Assembly: GCF_000143415.4 (NCBI RefSeq)
Contig: NW_003314275.1
Span: 1,561,999-1,625,998 of the forward strand
Source: Selaginella moellendorffii
Lineage: Eukaryota > Streptophyta > Lycopodiopsida > Selaginellales > Selaginellaceae
Direction: 5' to 3'
Length of the DNA: 64,000 bases
Within the stretch, counting starts at the first letter, position 1. Each line of letters starts with the position of its first letter. A program made the translations under genes and the position numbers. The notes beneath the pieces were generated by a model. The model worked only from the letters and a program-made list of their open reading frames with translations. It had not been told where the DNA came from and did no database searches. Shown one piece after another: positions 22,357-33,000 of the stretch.

Positions 22357-22815
22357 GAAATCGACGAATTCACGAAGCTCCATCGCTTCCCCTGTTTCTA
22401 TTCTAGGTCAGAATATCCCTTTAGGGCTCCAACGTAAATATCCAGTCGAATATACCACATTCAAGCCGAGCAGCAGCCAATTGGCAGCGCGCCGCGGTGG
22501 GGAATATGCCATCACATGGAAAGCGTTGGATGCCCAAAGATGCCCAAATACTCTCTCTCTGGATGGATGAATGGGGTGGGTGTAGTATCCTGACACGTAG
22601 TTAATGAGCGCGTATGATAAGGCTTTGGAGCTTTTTTTTCACCTGGGCTAAAGTAGAAATCCTGCTATTTTTATCTTTTACTGGGTGTTCGTTTGGTAAA
22701 GTCTACAGGGTGTAGGAGGTGAGAAGTAGTGGCAGTGTGGTGAGTGATTTGTGCGTTGCTTGAATCATGCTGAGTGGAAGCACTGAAAATGGAAGTGGAA
22801 GACGAGGAACAAGAG

Positions 22816-23132
22816 CTATGGTGGGAGGAGGGATTTAGTTGAGCATAACTTCTAGAACCGAGAAAGGAAAAAGAAGGAAAAAACAATGACTTACCTCCAA
22901 TCCAAATGCCAGTGCCACCAGCGAAGAACTCCAAGTAAGTAGCCGAGCAGGGGAGTCGCGTTCCTTCGTCCTGCCTGCTAGGAAGGAGATCGATCGATCG
23001 ATCGAGAAGAAGAGTAAAAAGAGAAGAAGAAGAGATCATACCATCACTGCTGCTGGTGGTGTTGCTGCTGCTACCGGGAGGAACCATCTCCCCCCTTGAA
23101 TCCCCTTCTTGCTTCTCGTCCTCCAAACTCAT
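22816..23132 (-). CDS. candidate small spliced gene divergent from ABCG
   Basis: A minus-strand ATG at 23132 opens a frame that fits three exons (23042-23132, 22895-22974, 22816-22851) with good splice signals (GATG|GTATGA, CAG|GCAGG, GAG|GTAAGTC, TTCTAG|AAG). The joined product is 68 residues: an acidic, Ser-rich N-terminus (MSLEDEKQEGDSRGEM), one hydrophobic stretch (LLTWSSSLVALAFGLE) and a short tail. I do not recognise it. It overlaps the 5' leader region of the ABCG gene head to head, so it could also be a non-coding divergent transcript. Downstream frames continue open if the introns are ignored. Confidence 0.3.
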
Positions 23133-23191
23133 TGATTGTACCGAGAGCCTTTAAAGTCCCCTGCTTTGCTCGTCTCTGGAGTTCTTCGAGG

Positions 23192-25405
23192 ATGGGCGAT
23201 GCGAATCCTCACACTGCTGTCGCTGCTGCTGCTGCTACTGCCACTGCCACTGCTGCTACAAATGAGAATGCAGTCGACGACGTCCACAAGATATCTCGCC
23301 TCTCCTCTGTCGTCCCCAATGGAGTGATCATCAAAGCTTCCCAGGTCGCCATGGACTCGCCTTACAAGTCCCCCCGCCTCCGGACTTACGAGATCGAGGT
23401 CCGGAACCTTTACTACAAGATCATCAAGCGGACCGACCGGAGCGGCTGCTTCCCTGGAGCTCGATTCTTCCAACGCCACCATCACCACCACCACCACCAC
23501 CGTCGCCACCACCACCACCAGGCCAGGTACATTCTTAGGAACGTTAGCTGCGTAGCTAGGCCCGGAGAGATTCTAGCAGTAGCAGGACCCAGTGGAGCCG
23601 GCAAATCCACATTGCTCGAGGTTCTCGCCGGGAGAATTCACCCAAGTCACGGACCATCTTCGTCCGTGAGCACCGTCAGCCCCAAGAACAGCAGCATTCT
23701 CGTCAACAACCAGCCGATCGACTTCGAGCACTTCCGGCGCGTCTCCGGCTACGTCATGCAGCACGACGCGCTGTTTCCACTGCTCACGGTCCACGAGACG
23801 CTGCTCTTCAGTGCTCAACTCCGGCTGCCTTCGTCGCTCCCCAAGGCCGAGAAGGCGGCCCGAGTTGAAGCTCTCATGGGAGAGCTCGGGCTCCTCCACG
23901 TAGCCGGCTCGCGGATCGGCAACGAGAACGTCCGGGGCGTGTCGGGTGGCGAGCGGCGGCGAGTTTCCATCGGAGTTGACGTGATCCACGACCCGGCTGT
24001 TCTTCTCCTGGACGAGCCAACATCCGGACTGGACAGTGCTGGAGCGCTCCAAGTTATCGGGATGCTCAACAACATGGCGGAGTCACACGGCCGGACAATA
24101 ATTCTCAGCATCCACCAGCCTGGTTTCCGGATCCTCCAGCTGATCCACAACATCCTGCTGCTAGCGAACGGAGCCGTCATCCACCATGGTTCTATCGGCC
24201 TGCTCGCGACCAGGCTCCAGGAGGCCGGCCACCGGATCCCCCAGCAAGTGAACGTTCTCGAGTATGCCATCGACACCATCGACCTGTTCGAAGCCGAGAA
24301 GAGTGGCATTATCGGAAGCACAACTCTGGGAACGACGAGGAGTAAAGTTGGCCTCCAAGGATCGCTCCAGGACCTGTTCCTTATGTCCGGCCAGCTGAAT
24401 GGAGATCATGATCCTGCTGCCGCTGCTAGTGCTGCTGCTGCTGCCGCCGCCGCTGCTGGCGATGGCGGTGACGTCGAAATGGCGCTGGACGAAGTCACCT
24501 CCGAGGTGTCCGACGTAAACTCTCCGGGCCCCGAGGAGACGCACCTCGACTACGCGAACTCTCGGTTCCAGGAGATCATGGTTCTGTCCAACCGCTTCAG
24601 CAAGAACATCATCCGGACGAGGCAGCTCTTCGCGGCACGGACGCTCCAGGCTGCGGTGGCCGGTCTCGGGCTTGGCTCGATCTTCTTGCGACTGTCCCAC
24701 AACAAGGGAGGAATCCAGGAACGCTACGGCTTCTTCGCGTTCACTCTCACGTTCCTGCTGTCTTCGACCACCGAGGCGCTTCCGCTCTATCTCCAGGAGA
24801 AGCAGATCCTCATGAGAGAGACGTCCCGAGGCGCGTATCGAGTCTCCTCGTACGTGATCTCCAACACTCTCGTCTTCCTCCCGTTCCTGCTCGTCTGCTC
24901 CTTGCTCTACTCGGCTCCAACGTACTGGCTGGTCGGACTGAACCCGTGCATCTCGTCCTATCTCTTCTTCGTGCTCGTTGTGTGGCTCATTGTCGTCATG
25001 GCCAACTCCTTCGTCGCCTTCTTCAGCGCTCTCGTCCCGAACTTCATCATGGGCTACTCCCTCATCTCCGGCAGCATCGGGGCCTTCTTCCTCTTCTCTG
25101 GATACTTCATCGCCAAGGACAGCATCCCGGAGTACTGGATCTTCATGCACTACATCTCGCTGTTCAAGTACCCTCTGGATGCGCTGCTCATCAACGAATA
25201 CTCGTCGCCACCGAACAAGTCGAGCTGCTACGGAGAGATGGTGGCTGGAAAGTGCACGCTCTCGGGTCGCGACGTGCTCGTCCAGGCTGCTCTCGAGAAC
25301 GACAGCAAGTGGCTCGACGTTGGTGTCATGATCGGCTTTGCGATTGCGTACCGCTGCCTGTGCTGCCTCGTGCTGGGGCTCAAGACGAGGCAGAAGAAAC
25401 AGTAG
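23192..25405 (+). CDS. ABCG: ABCG (WBC) half-size transporter
   Basis: Single exon of 737 codons from the ATG at 23192; the upstream open frame has only a TTG. An N-terminal nucleotide-binding domain comes first: Walker A GPSGAGKST near residue 132, signature VSGGERRRVSIG near 250, Walker B LLLDEPTSGLDSA near 272, and the switch region ILSIHQPGFRI. An ABC2-type membrane domain follows from about residue 470 with about six hydrophobic helices. The NBD-first half-size layout and lack of introns fit the plant ABCG5/ABCG8/ABCG10-like clade, which dimerises to export lipids, wall precursors or hormones at the plasma membrane. Odd features are a 14-residue His/Arg tract (about residues 96-110) just before the NBD and a poly-Ala tract near 410. 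Confidence 0.93.
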   Translation: MGDANPHTAVAAAAATATATAATNENAVDDVHKISRLSSVVPNGVIIKASQVAMDSPYKSPRLRTYEIEVRNLYYKIIKRTDRSGCFPGARFFQRHHHHHHHHRRHHHHQARYILRNVSCVARPGEILAVAGPSGAGKSTLLEVLAGRIHPSHGPSSSVSTVSPKNSSILVNNQPIDFEHFRRVSGYVMQHDALFPLLTVHETLLFSAQLRLPSSLPKAEKAARVEALMGELGLLHVAGSRIGNENVRGVSGGERRRVSIGVDVIHDPAVLLLDEPTSGLDSAGALQVIGMLNNMAESHGRTIILSIHQPGFRILQLIHNILLLANGAVIHHGSIGLLATRLQEAGHRIPQQVNVLEYAIDTIDLFEAEKSGIIGSTTLGTTRSKVGLQGSLQDLFLMSGQLNGDHDPAAAASAAAAAAAAAGDGGDVEMALDEVTSEVSDVNSPGPEETHLDYANSRFQEIMVLSNRFSKNIIRTRQLFAARTLQAAVAGLGLGSIFLRLSHNKGGIQERYGFFAFTLTFLLSSTTEALPLYLQEKQILMRETSRGAYRVSSYVISNTLVFLPFLLVCSLLYSAPTYWLVGLNPCISSYLFFVLVVWLIVVMANSFVAFFSALVPNFIMGYSLISGSIGAFFLFSGYFIAKDSIPEYWIFMHYISLFKYPLDALLINEYSSPPNKSSCYGEMVAGKCTLSGRDVLVQAALENDSKWLDVGVMIGFAIAYRCLCCLVLGLKTRQKKQ

Positions 25406-26557
25406 CTTAGCTTTGTTGGTCAGTAGCACATGAACGCATTCCTTGTGCTTTCGAGTTCTAGTTCTTGTCGCTGCGATCGATTGTCAGCCTGCCAACTTAG
25501 AAAGCAATTCTTGCTGGATACCTCTTTACAACTGTAGTCCATGTGTTGCGACGACTAAATACGCCTTGGAAGTAAGAGAGGATCGGGCTTAAGAAGTTCT
25601 GCCGAGTTCGAGTTCCTTCCAAGCTTCCATTGAAAAGTTATTCCAGCTCGTCTTCAAGCATGAGACAAGGACCATAAAGATGGATACCTGGAGCACTGCT
25701 TCGGTTGATGTGGATCCATCGCGAAGTAAACCACAACGACATCGTAAACACAGAGACGATTACGTCGGTAACATCACGCTTCGTCCTCAAGGGAAAGGGA
25801 CTCTGAAAAACACTTCAATAGGCTCCATGAATGAACAAAGAACTAGAAAGCGTCGAGCCAATCTTCCTGCTGAGCTTGGATGAGTTTGGATGTTCCAAGC
25901 GATTAAAGGTGGAACCATGAGAACACAAAAATAGGAAACCAGAACCATGGCATAATTGCTAACCAGTTTTTCATGCTTTTCGTGTGATTGATATCGCCAT
26001 TCAAAACCTTCAAGAAATCGAGAACCGTGTAAACGATGCTGGACTTCTCACAAGTGATCTCCACTTCCAGGAGCATCGATCCCTTCTTCCAAAACTTGAT
26101 CGCCATCCCAAAGTCTACTGGATCAAACCGAGTAAGTCGAGCTGCTATGGTGGCTGGGAGTTGTGCACGCTCTCGAGTCGTGATGCTGCTCGTGCTCGAC
26201 GTTGGTGTTTTGATCGCTGCCGCTCCAGAGAAATGGGAGCTAGATTTGCAATATTTTTGCTTGTCACAAAGGATCTGGCAGGACTTTCTTAAGCAAAATC
26301 TCTTAGAAAAATTCATGAGACCAGGTTGAGCGGGATGATGGAACACCGCTACGGTTGAAGCAAATCGAACGTAGCATAGTAACTCACTCTAAAGAGGTAA
26401 ACATAAGCGCATCTTTCGTTTATAAGTTTTGAGAAGTGTACATCGCTCTTCAAGATATGAACACTACAAAAACGAAAGAAACATCCTTAGAACAACAAAA
26501 GCCTTGTAAAGAAGGAGCCAAACCTCAAAGGCTCAAGCGTCTTCGTAGGCTTGACTG
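25406..26557. other. intergenic region between ABCG and reductase genes
   Basis: Contains the 3' flank of the ABCG gene, a degenerate ABCG fragment (26130-26222) and the 3' flank of the minus-strand reductase gene. A 67-codon ATG frame at 25680-25883 has no recognisable features. Confidence 0.45.
26130..26222 (+). pseudogene. ABCG: degenerate fragment of ABCG C-terminal coding sequence
   Basis: Matches ABCG positions about 25213-25340: AAGTCGAGCTGCTA, then GTGCACGCTCTCG, then GTGCTCGACGTTGGTGT are shared in the same order and strand, with internal deletions that shorten 130 bp to about 90 bp. Weaker similarity extends leftward to about 26098. It lies 0.8 kb downstream of the ABCG stop and cannot encode a domain. 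Confidence 0.75.
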
Positions 26558-27918
26558 CTACAAAGGTACCGCTGACTTCAAAGAGGATGCCGCTTCCTTG
26601 ATCTGCTCGATCGTCAACACCCCGAAGATGGAATCGTCCAGAACAGCTTTCACTGCAGCTCCAGCAACGTCTTCAACGCTAACGGGAGCGCTGAGAAGCA
26701 CATCCGAGCCAGGGATGGACTTGAGAGGACTGATGAAATTCTCAGCCGAGGTGAGGAACTTATCCAAAGGCTTGCCGATGATGTCGAGCGGAACGTCGAC
26801 TCCATTTATCCGTCTCTTGCCGTAAATGAAACCAGGTCGAAGAACAGTGCCTGCCAGAACCATCAAGGCACTTGTGATGAGAAACTTATGAAACGTTTAC
26901 CCGAGCCTGGAAACTTGGACAAGACCTCCGCTTCCGCCTTCCTCTTCCCAGTGAAGTATCCAAGCGAATTCAACACGAAGAACGGAAGATTGTAGTCGTG
27001 AACCGAAACGTAGACGAACTTCGGTATGCCTGCGAGCTTCGAAATCTCAAAAACTAAAACCACAGCATGCCTCGGATCACTTACCAGCTTTGCATGCTTC
27101 ACCAACGGCGATTATGTTAGCTTCTCCATTGATCTTCTCCATTTCTTCGTTCGTTCCGAAGCCTCCGATCGTGGATATCACCGCGGTTGCACCTTTGAGC
27201 AGAGAATTCCAGTCCGCGTAGAACACATTTCCTACAGAGAGACTTTCTCGTAAGATAGCGAAACATCTAGAAGTTCTCCTATGGAAAAACATCCTGGTAA
27301 CACGATAGAGAAACATCTCATAGCAGTAGAACATTACCTGAGACCCAGAGAACTTGATCCACCCATGGGTCTGGGTATGAAGGTTTTCCAGACCTGGAAA
27401 AAAGAAAAGGAAGAAAGATCACCACCAAAACGAGCATAGAAATTTCTTTCGGTCCAGCACTAACCGGCTAAGGCTCGTTACATCGATTCCTTGCGCAATC
27501 GCGGCCTTACACACCGATGATCCCACAAAACCGCTGCCTCCAAGGACCACCACCTGCGAAGAACAACGAAGAACAATCAGCATTCTAGTAAAAAATTTCA
27601 CTCCGACAGAAAAACGCAAACCTTCTCTGTGCGGACCTTAGCGACCACATCGATCGGTTCCGAGTACTTGCTTCCCGACGCGTAAGAACACGTCGATCGC
27701 ATCCTCCTGGAATCTAGAACACGATCAAAAAATGCGAAGGGAGGAACGCCCAGCCAAAACCAAAACCTGCGAGAAATCTTCGTCGTGAGCACCGCATTTT
27801 TGCGAATCCGCCATTCCGCCGCGAGATTGGAGCTCCTGCCGCCGAGCCGCGATGGAATGTCGTACGCACACAGCGGCCTGGAGGACGCGGGCGCTGGAAC
27901 CCTAGAACACAAATCCAT
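26558..27918 (-). CDS. NAD(P)-binding Rossmann-fold protein, At1g32220-like (atypical SDR), probably plastid
   Basis: Six exons in phase: 27622-27918, 27465-27553, 27338-27393, 27085-27231, 26901-27029, 26558-26850; 336 residues. The first about 95 residues are Ser/Arg-rich and low in acidic residues, like a transit peptide. The dinucleotide-binding motif VVVLGGSGFVGSSVCKAA opens exon 2. Family blocks follow: DVTSLSRSGKPSYPDPWVDQ, TAVISTIGGFGTNEEM, YFTGKRKAEAEVL, LRPGFIYGKRRINGVDVPLD and a C-terminal FGVLTIEQIKEAA. This is the NDUFA9-related atypical SDR group found in plastids and mitochondria; the substrate is unknown. Exon 1 may hold a further in-frame intron (weak donor near 27770), so its middle is uncertain. 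The start lies 72 bp from the end of the SDN gene. Confidence 0.88.
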
Positions 27919-27990
27919 AAGCGTTTTGGGGGAGAAGATACTCCCCCTTCCAAGTACAAACTTTTAAAGTCATTCCAAGCTTCCACTTTT

Positions 27991-29910
27991 CTACTTCTTC
28001 TCTGGCCTTTGTTTGTGCCTCGTCAATCTCGCAACTTCGGCTCTACTGTCGATTCGATCCGGCTGCTGTTTCAATCGCTTCGATTCCACCGCAGTCGTTT
28101 CCAGCTCTCTCTTTTTTGGAGTGATCGAAGGATGATCCTCTTCGGAGCTGTGCGCTAACTTTCTTACGCGGAGCTGGAGGTACAGGCCTTTCCTCCATTG
28201 CGTAACAGACTTTTGCTCGAAGCCGCCAGAATCCTGTCAAGAAAACGTAAGTTTGAGTCGCGAAACCGAGAAACTGAGAGATACCTGTCCAGCTTCGCCA
28301 GATAGCAGCTCGAACGCTCTGTTTGCGAGAAGTTTGGATTCAAACACAACGTGCATCTGGCCTTTCTTGCCTTCCACTTTCTATCATCGACAAAACTCGC
28401 ATTGGAAACCATACTCTCGAGAAAAGCTTCAAAGGCTTACCTCGATTGTACAGGGAATGGTACCCGCCACTATTCTTCTGAGCTCGTCAGGTATCAGTCG
28501 GTGCGACATCTTGTGGATGAGAAGTCGACATGGATCCGAGCTTGGGAAATTTATCTGTAATCACGAGTCAGAATAAATCTCTTCAGCTCGCGAACATACT
28601 TTAACGTCGATGGTTCCATGTTCCAGTTGGTGCAGAATAAGCTTCATAGGAACGATTGCATCGTCGATACACTTGTGAGTGCCAGTTTCCCGGAAATCGT
28701 AACCCAGTACGGCCTTCAAACAAAGCAAAGTCAGCTCTAATTTCGTAACAATGATATACCTTGCAGAGATTTTGCAAACTAATCATAGCCAAGCCCTTGA
28801 GCCTGAAAAGCATGGACGTGTCAATGACTCTCCTATGATCAATTTTTAGAGCTGAAAGTAACGAACATGAGGCCTTGTTGAAGTTACTGCAAATAAAAAA
28901 AATACCTTTTAGATCATAAAATACGCTATGACCAACCAAAATAGTTCCAGGTTCTAGAAGCTTAGCCACCTCTTTCTGATAAATAGAGATGACAGTAGTA
29001 ACGCTATGGTGTGTAAGCAAATTACCTGAATTTCCTCTTGAGTGCATGTTGCTTGTGCTATATCTTTTTTCTCCAATCCATGAATGTGAGTTATGTAGTC
29101 AATGACTTTCTTACTTGGCTTTACCAATGTATCAAGCACTGTCTAAAGCCTTCCAGCTTAGTGTCTTGAAATGGAGAAAAAACCAGCAAAGCGCACCTTG
29201 TTGTTTCGATCCACAATGCATACTTGCACGACTTGCTGCTCATAGCCTTCGCACATTACCATCTCACAGTCGAGGGAAAGTAGCCTTTCAGGATAGCTAG
29301 CATCCGAGGACGATCCCCTTTTCGTGCATTTCCATCCCTGCGAGAAGAAAAACTGAGAAACACTTCGCGAGTGTTGAAAGAAATACCGGGAGAAAGGATG
29401 GAAAGTGGTATGACGTGAAGAAGAGAGGATGTTCATATGTCCGATCCACCAAGCACTGTTCTGGCAAGAGGTGGAAAAATTTGTAAGGAAGAGCTTTGAT
29501 TCACTAAGCACCTGCTCGGGAGTTTTCGACCAAGGATCACTAGCCTCTACTAGCTTAATGATCGCTAGCCGCTTCCTCCAGCGCTTCAAACGCTTCACCA
29601 TCTACGGAGAAAGCTCGTCAATGGCACAGAATCTAAGAAGACAAAATTCCTACCTCATTGTCAAATGTTCGCACAAACTCAGCCAAAACCTGCCATTTGT
29701 GCCGCTCAGGATCGCTCACCGCGCGGGAAAGACCTCTGGCCGCCAGGAAATCCGTCCATTCCCCCTTCGATCCACAGATTTTGAGCTGATGCGCGCTCTT
29801 CACGATCAAAACGAGGTTCTGCGACACAAGAAACCTCAAAAATGCGATCAAGAAGAGAATCCACCCTATACATCTCTGTCGTCCTCCGTGAAGGAGAGCG
29901 CATCGTCCAT
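27991..29910 (-). CDS. SDN: small RNA degrading nuclease (SDN), DEDDh 3'-5' exonuclease
   Basis: Twelve exons in phase: 29872-29910, 29654-29818, 29512-29601, 29387-29455, 29197-29337, 29026-29142, 28906-28975, 28760-28851, 28600-28713, 28441-28554, 28285-28380, 27991-28233; 449 residues. The short first exon (MDDALSFTEDDRD) is supported by frame and by homologue starts. The exonuclease core shows all DEDDh residues: LDCEMV (D, E), GHSVFYDLK (D) and THKCIDDA (H, D). After it comes an RRM-like segment (KKGQMHVVFESKLLANRAFE) and a basic tail. SDN proteins shorten mature miRNAs from the 3' end in Arabidopsis. The start codon sits 10 nt from an AAACCCTAA telo-box and 126 bp from the end of the TPR-DnaJ gene. 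Confidence 0.9.
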
Positions 29911-29919
29911 AGTCGTCAA

Positions 29920-29928
29920 AAACCCTAA
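29920..29928 (-). promoter_or_regulatory. telo-box (AAACCCTAA) at the SDN start
   Basis: AAACCCTAA is on the plus strand 10 nt upstream of the SDN ATG, and reads TTAGGGTTT in the transcribed direction. Telo-boxes are common near starts of plant housekeeping and translation-related genes. Another intact copy precedes the TPR-DnaJ gene. Confidence 0.45.
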
Positions 29929-30035
29929 ACCAAGAAGTTTCAATCGACGGCTGCAATTCAACCAATTCAATCCAATGCCAACGGCCCACATGAGTTTGAT
30001 CCGACGGCCCAAATTCAAAGAGAGTAGCCCTAATC

Positions 30036-33000
30036 CTAGAGATCGTCCCAACTGAATTCAGCTGATCTCCCCCCATTGGTGTATCGGCTTTGACGCGCGT
30101 AAGTGTCGGGCTGCGCGGCGTCGGGGCCATTTTGCCACCGCTGGTACTGATGCGCGTAGCCACACCACGCATCCCATCGATCTCTCTGCCGTCTATGCGT
30201 TCGATCGTAGCGATGGTTCTCAGAGCTTGGATTGTTGGTCGCTCCGCGATTTCTCAGCTTTCTCAAATCTTCATCGGCATCGTAGCGTGCTCTCTGCGAG
30301 AGACCAACTTGACCGTCAAGAACTACAAAGAGAAGAACGATGAAATGGACGAAAACTTTACCTTGGCGGGATCTGAAAGGATGGCGTAGGCCTCTCCAAT
30401 CAGCTTGAACAAGCGCTCAGCGTCATTTCGAATTTCTTCGCCCACGTCCTTTCCATCCTCGCCTCCATCAGTGCGCACAACAAATTGTCCTGCCTGTGAA
30501 ACGATACAACGTTATCCGCGGCTCGTCAAGCATGGTAACTCACCTTATCAGGATGATGCCGCAAGGCCAGCTTTCTATACGCTTTCTTTACCTCAGCCGC
30601 CGTGCAAGAAGATTCTAATCCCCTGCAAAACCGTTTGCTCGGTTAGTGAATGAAAGCTTCTTTGCTTCTAAGAGAATGAAAAAGCCACTTACAGAATCAA
30701 ATAGTGATCGACTGGGTGACTCTTCTTCAAATCTTCCTCGGCACTTGCGAGTCGCTCGCGCGCCTGCTTAAATTCTTGGTGAGAACTCTCCGTTTCTAAA
30801 AGAGAAATCAGCCTCCGCAAGTCGCTACACGCCTGGCCATAGTCCCGAATCAAAGTATGCAGCGTTACTCGCCTTGATATAGCCTGCATCAGCACAAGCT
30901 CGTTAAAATGGAAAGGAAGCTTCACATGACGAACCTTCACGTATTTTGGATCCAAGGCTACTGCACGGCTAGAGTCCGCAATTGCATCAGCAATGTGACC
31001 CAACGCTTGAGAAGCAGCAGCGCGATTACAAAATAGAACCGCATTGAAAGGTCGAGCCTCGCTGTTACAGGCCAAAGCAGCTGTATAGTGTTCAACAGCC
31101 TCAGTGTGTCTTCCTGCTTGGAATGCTTCGTTCCCAGCCGTCTGAGGAGGAGAAAAGATTATAAACGACGAAATCTCGAAAGCTACAAATCTTGCCTACC
31201 TTATACTGTAAGAGCTGCTGGACAAGGCCAATAAACTGTGACAGCGTCTCTAAATCCGCCTCTTGTATGTGACTTATTCTGAAATAGAAGGCCAATTAAA
31301 ACTTGTCTGAAAGAAAAAGAAATTGCATACCTTTCATCTCCAGAAAGCGCTAAAAAATCTCCGAGTTTCTGTAAGCACTCAAGCGATTCTTTCAGCCGTC
31401 CTACGTAAAACAAAGCCTTGGAAGTTGCCCAAGAACGCCAGATTTTAGGCGACGACCCAGGCCGGAATCCACGAACAATTTGAGACTGTTGGGATTGAGT
31501 CCAGTTGCGCTCCGCTGACACTAAAGTTTGCTCGCACAATTGGATGACGTCGCTGTACATCCGAAGCTGCAATTGTTGCAAACGCTTATTCGGCTGAACG
31601 GAGAGAAAGAAGAACAAAAAGTACTTACACCCAGAAGTGAACGAGCTTTCAATTCAAGAAAAATCTCGGAGTATGGACAGATAAGAAGCGCCTCGTTCAA
31701 AATTCTCAATGTGGCCGTATGGTCGTTGGCTGCCAACAATTCCCATGCCCGTTGAAAGTACTCGTCCGTTTGCTACGCAAGAAAAAACGCATCAGAAAGC
31801 TTTCCAGTAACATCCATAATAAAGCTTACTTGAGTTTTCCTAAGACCCTCCGACGCCTCCAGCGCAATTTTCGAGTCACCACCATCAGAATCTCTTGCAC
31901 GGTTTAGACAATCTTGGAAAAACGCAAGCGCGGCCTCCGGTTCTCCCAGAGAAAGATGGCAACTGCGTGGAGTTAGAAAAACCGGAAACGAAAGAAAGGG
32001 ACACAAGCAAACGAACCTGCCGGCACGTATCCTAACGCGAAGAAAATTGGGATCCACGGCGATTGCTCGCAAGCAATCTCCTAACGCCTCCCTCATCCTA
32101 CCGACGACCATTCGCGTTGCAGCTCGGTTGCTGTAGCACAGCATTGAGGAGCGAATGCAACTCTGCGACGTCTCGCTCGGAAGAACGCTATTGATGCCAA
32201 GCGAGTAATATTCCTCAGCTTTTGGAAAGTCCCCGCTCGCGTAAGCTTCATTTCCCCTGTGCAGGCACTCCAGTAAGATACTGCACACTAGAACTTTCAA
32301 AGTAAAACGTACCTTAGTCTCCATTTCTCGCAAGCTTGTTCAACTGCAGCACGGTTGGCAGGAGTAGCAGACGGCATTGTGGAATCCGCGTTCTGTCCAG
32401 CCGCCTGTTTCCAGCCATCACTTTCAATCTTCGCGGTGTCAAGATCCATTCCATGAACTTCAAGCCTTGACGTTGATCGAGTCACACCACCTTTGCTTCT
32501 GAAACCAGCAGGCTTGGGTGTTCGGCGAGGTCGTCTTCTAGCTGGAGCCGTAGGCGAGCTTGCTGTGAAAGCAAAAGTCTTGGGGACATTGGTTTCTTTC
32601 GACTCATCCGACTGGTTTCCAAGAGTGAGATCAGCAGCCGCATTGCTCAAGTTATCCACCTCCTCAGACGAGTAAAACTGGAACTGAGAATTCCATGCTT
32701 GATCATGTTCCTCAGCTTCACTGTTGTTCCCTGTCATTTGTGGTGACAGGCGAGCTCCAGTGTCAGGACATGGCGAAAAATCCATAGGCGAGCCTTGCTC
32801 ATCTGTAGCGGACGTGCTTGAGGAACGAACTCCCCTGCTAGAAAGCTTTCGAACTCCCTTCTTTCTCCTGATGCTGGGGGTTACTCCTCCGGAAGATCCA
32901 AAGACAAAAGTCCCGCCCGAAGTCAGAGGTTTGCTTTCGTCAACTTTTGGATGGGCCTGAGCCTGAGCCGAACTAGCGCCGAAGACGAACGAAGGTGGAG

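Noticed and set aside
23129-23518. Long minus-strand frames opposite the ABCG gene (also 24161-25429)
   Set aside because: They mirror the GC-rich third positions of the intronless ABCG coding strand and have repetitive Val, Glu or Arg-rich composition without family motifs.
25680-25883. 67-codon ATG frame downstream of ABCG
   Set aside because: No motif, splice logic or conservation evidence; length is expected by chance.
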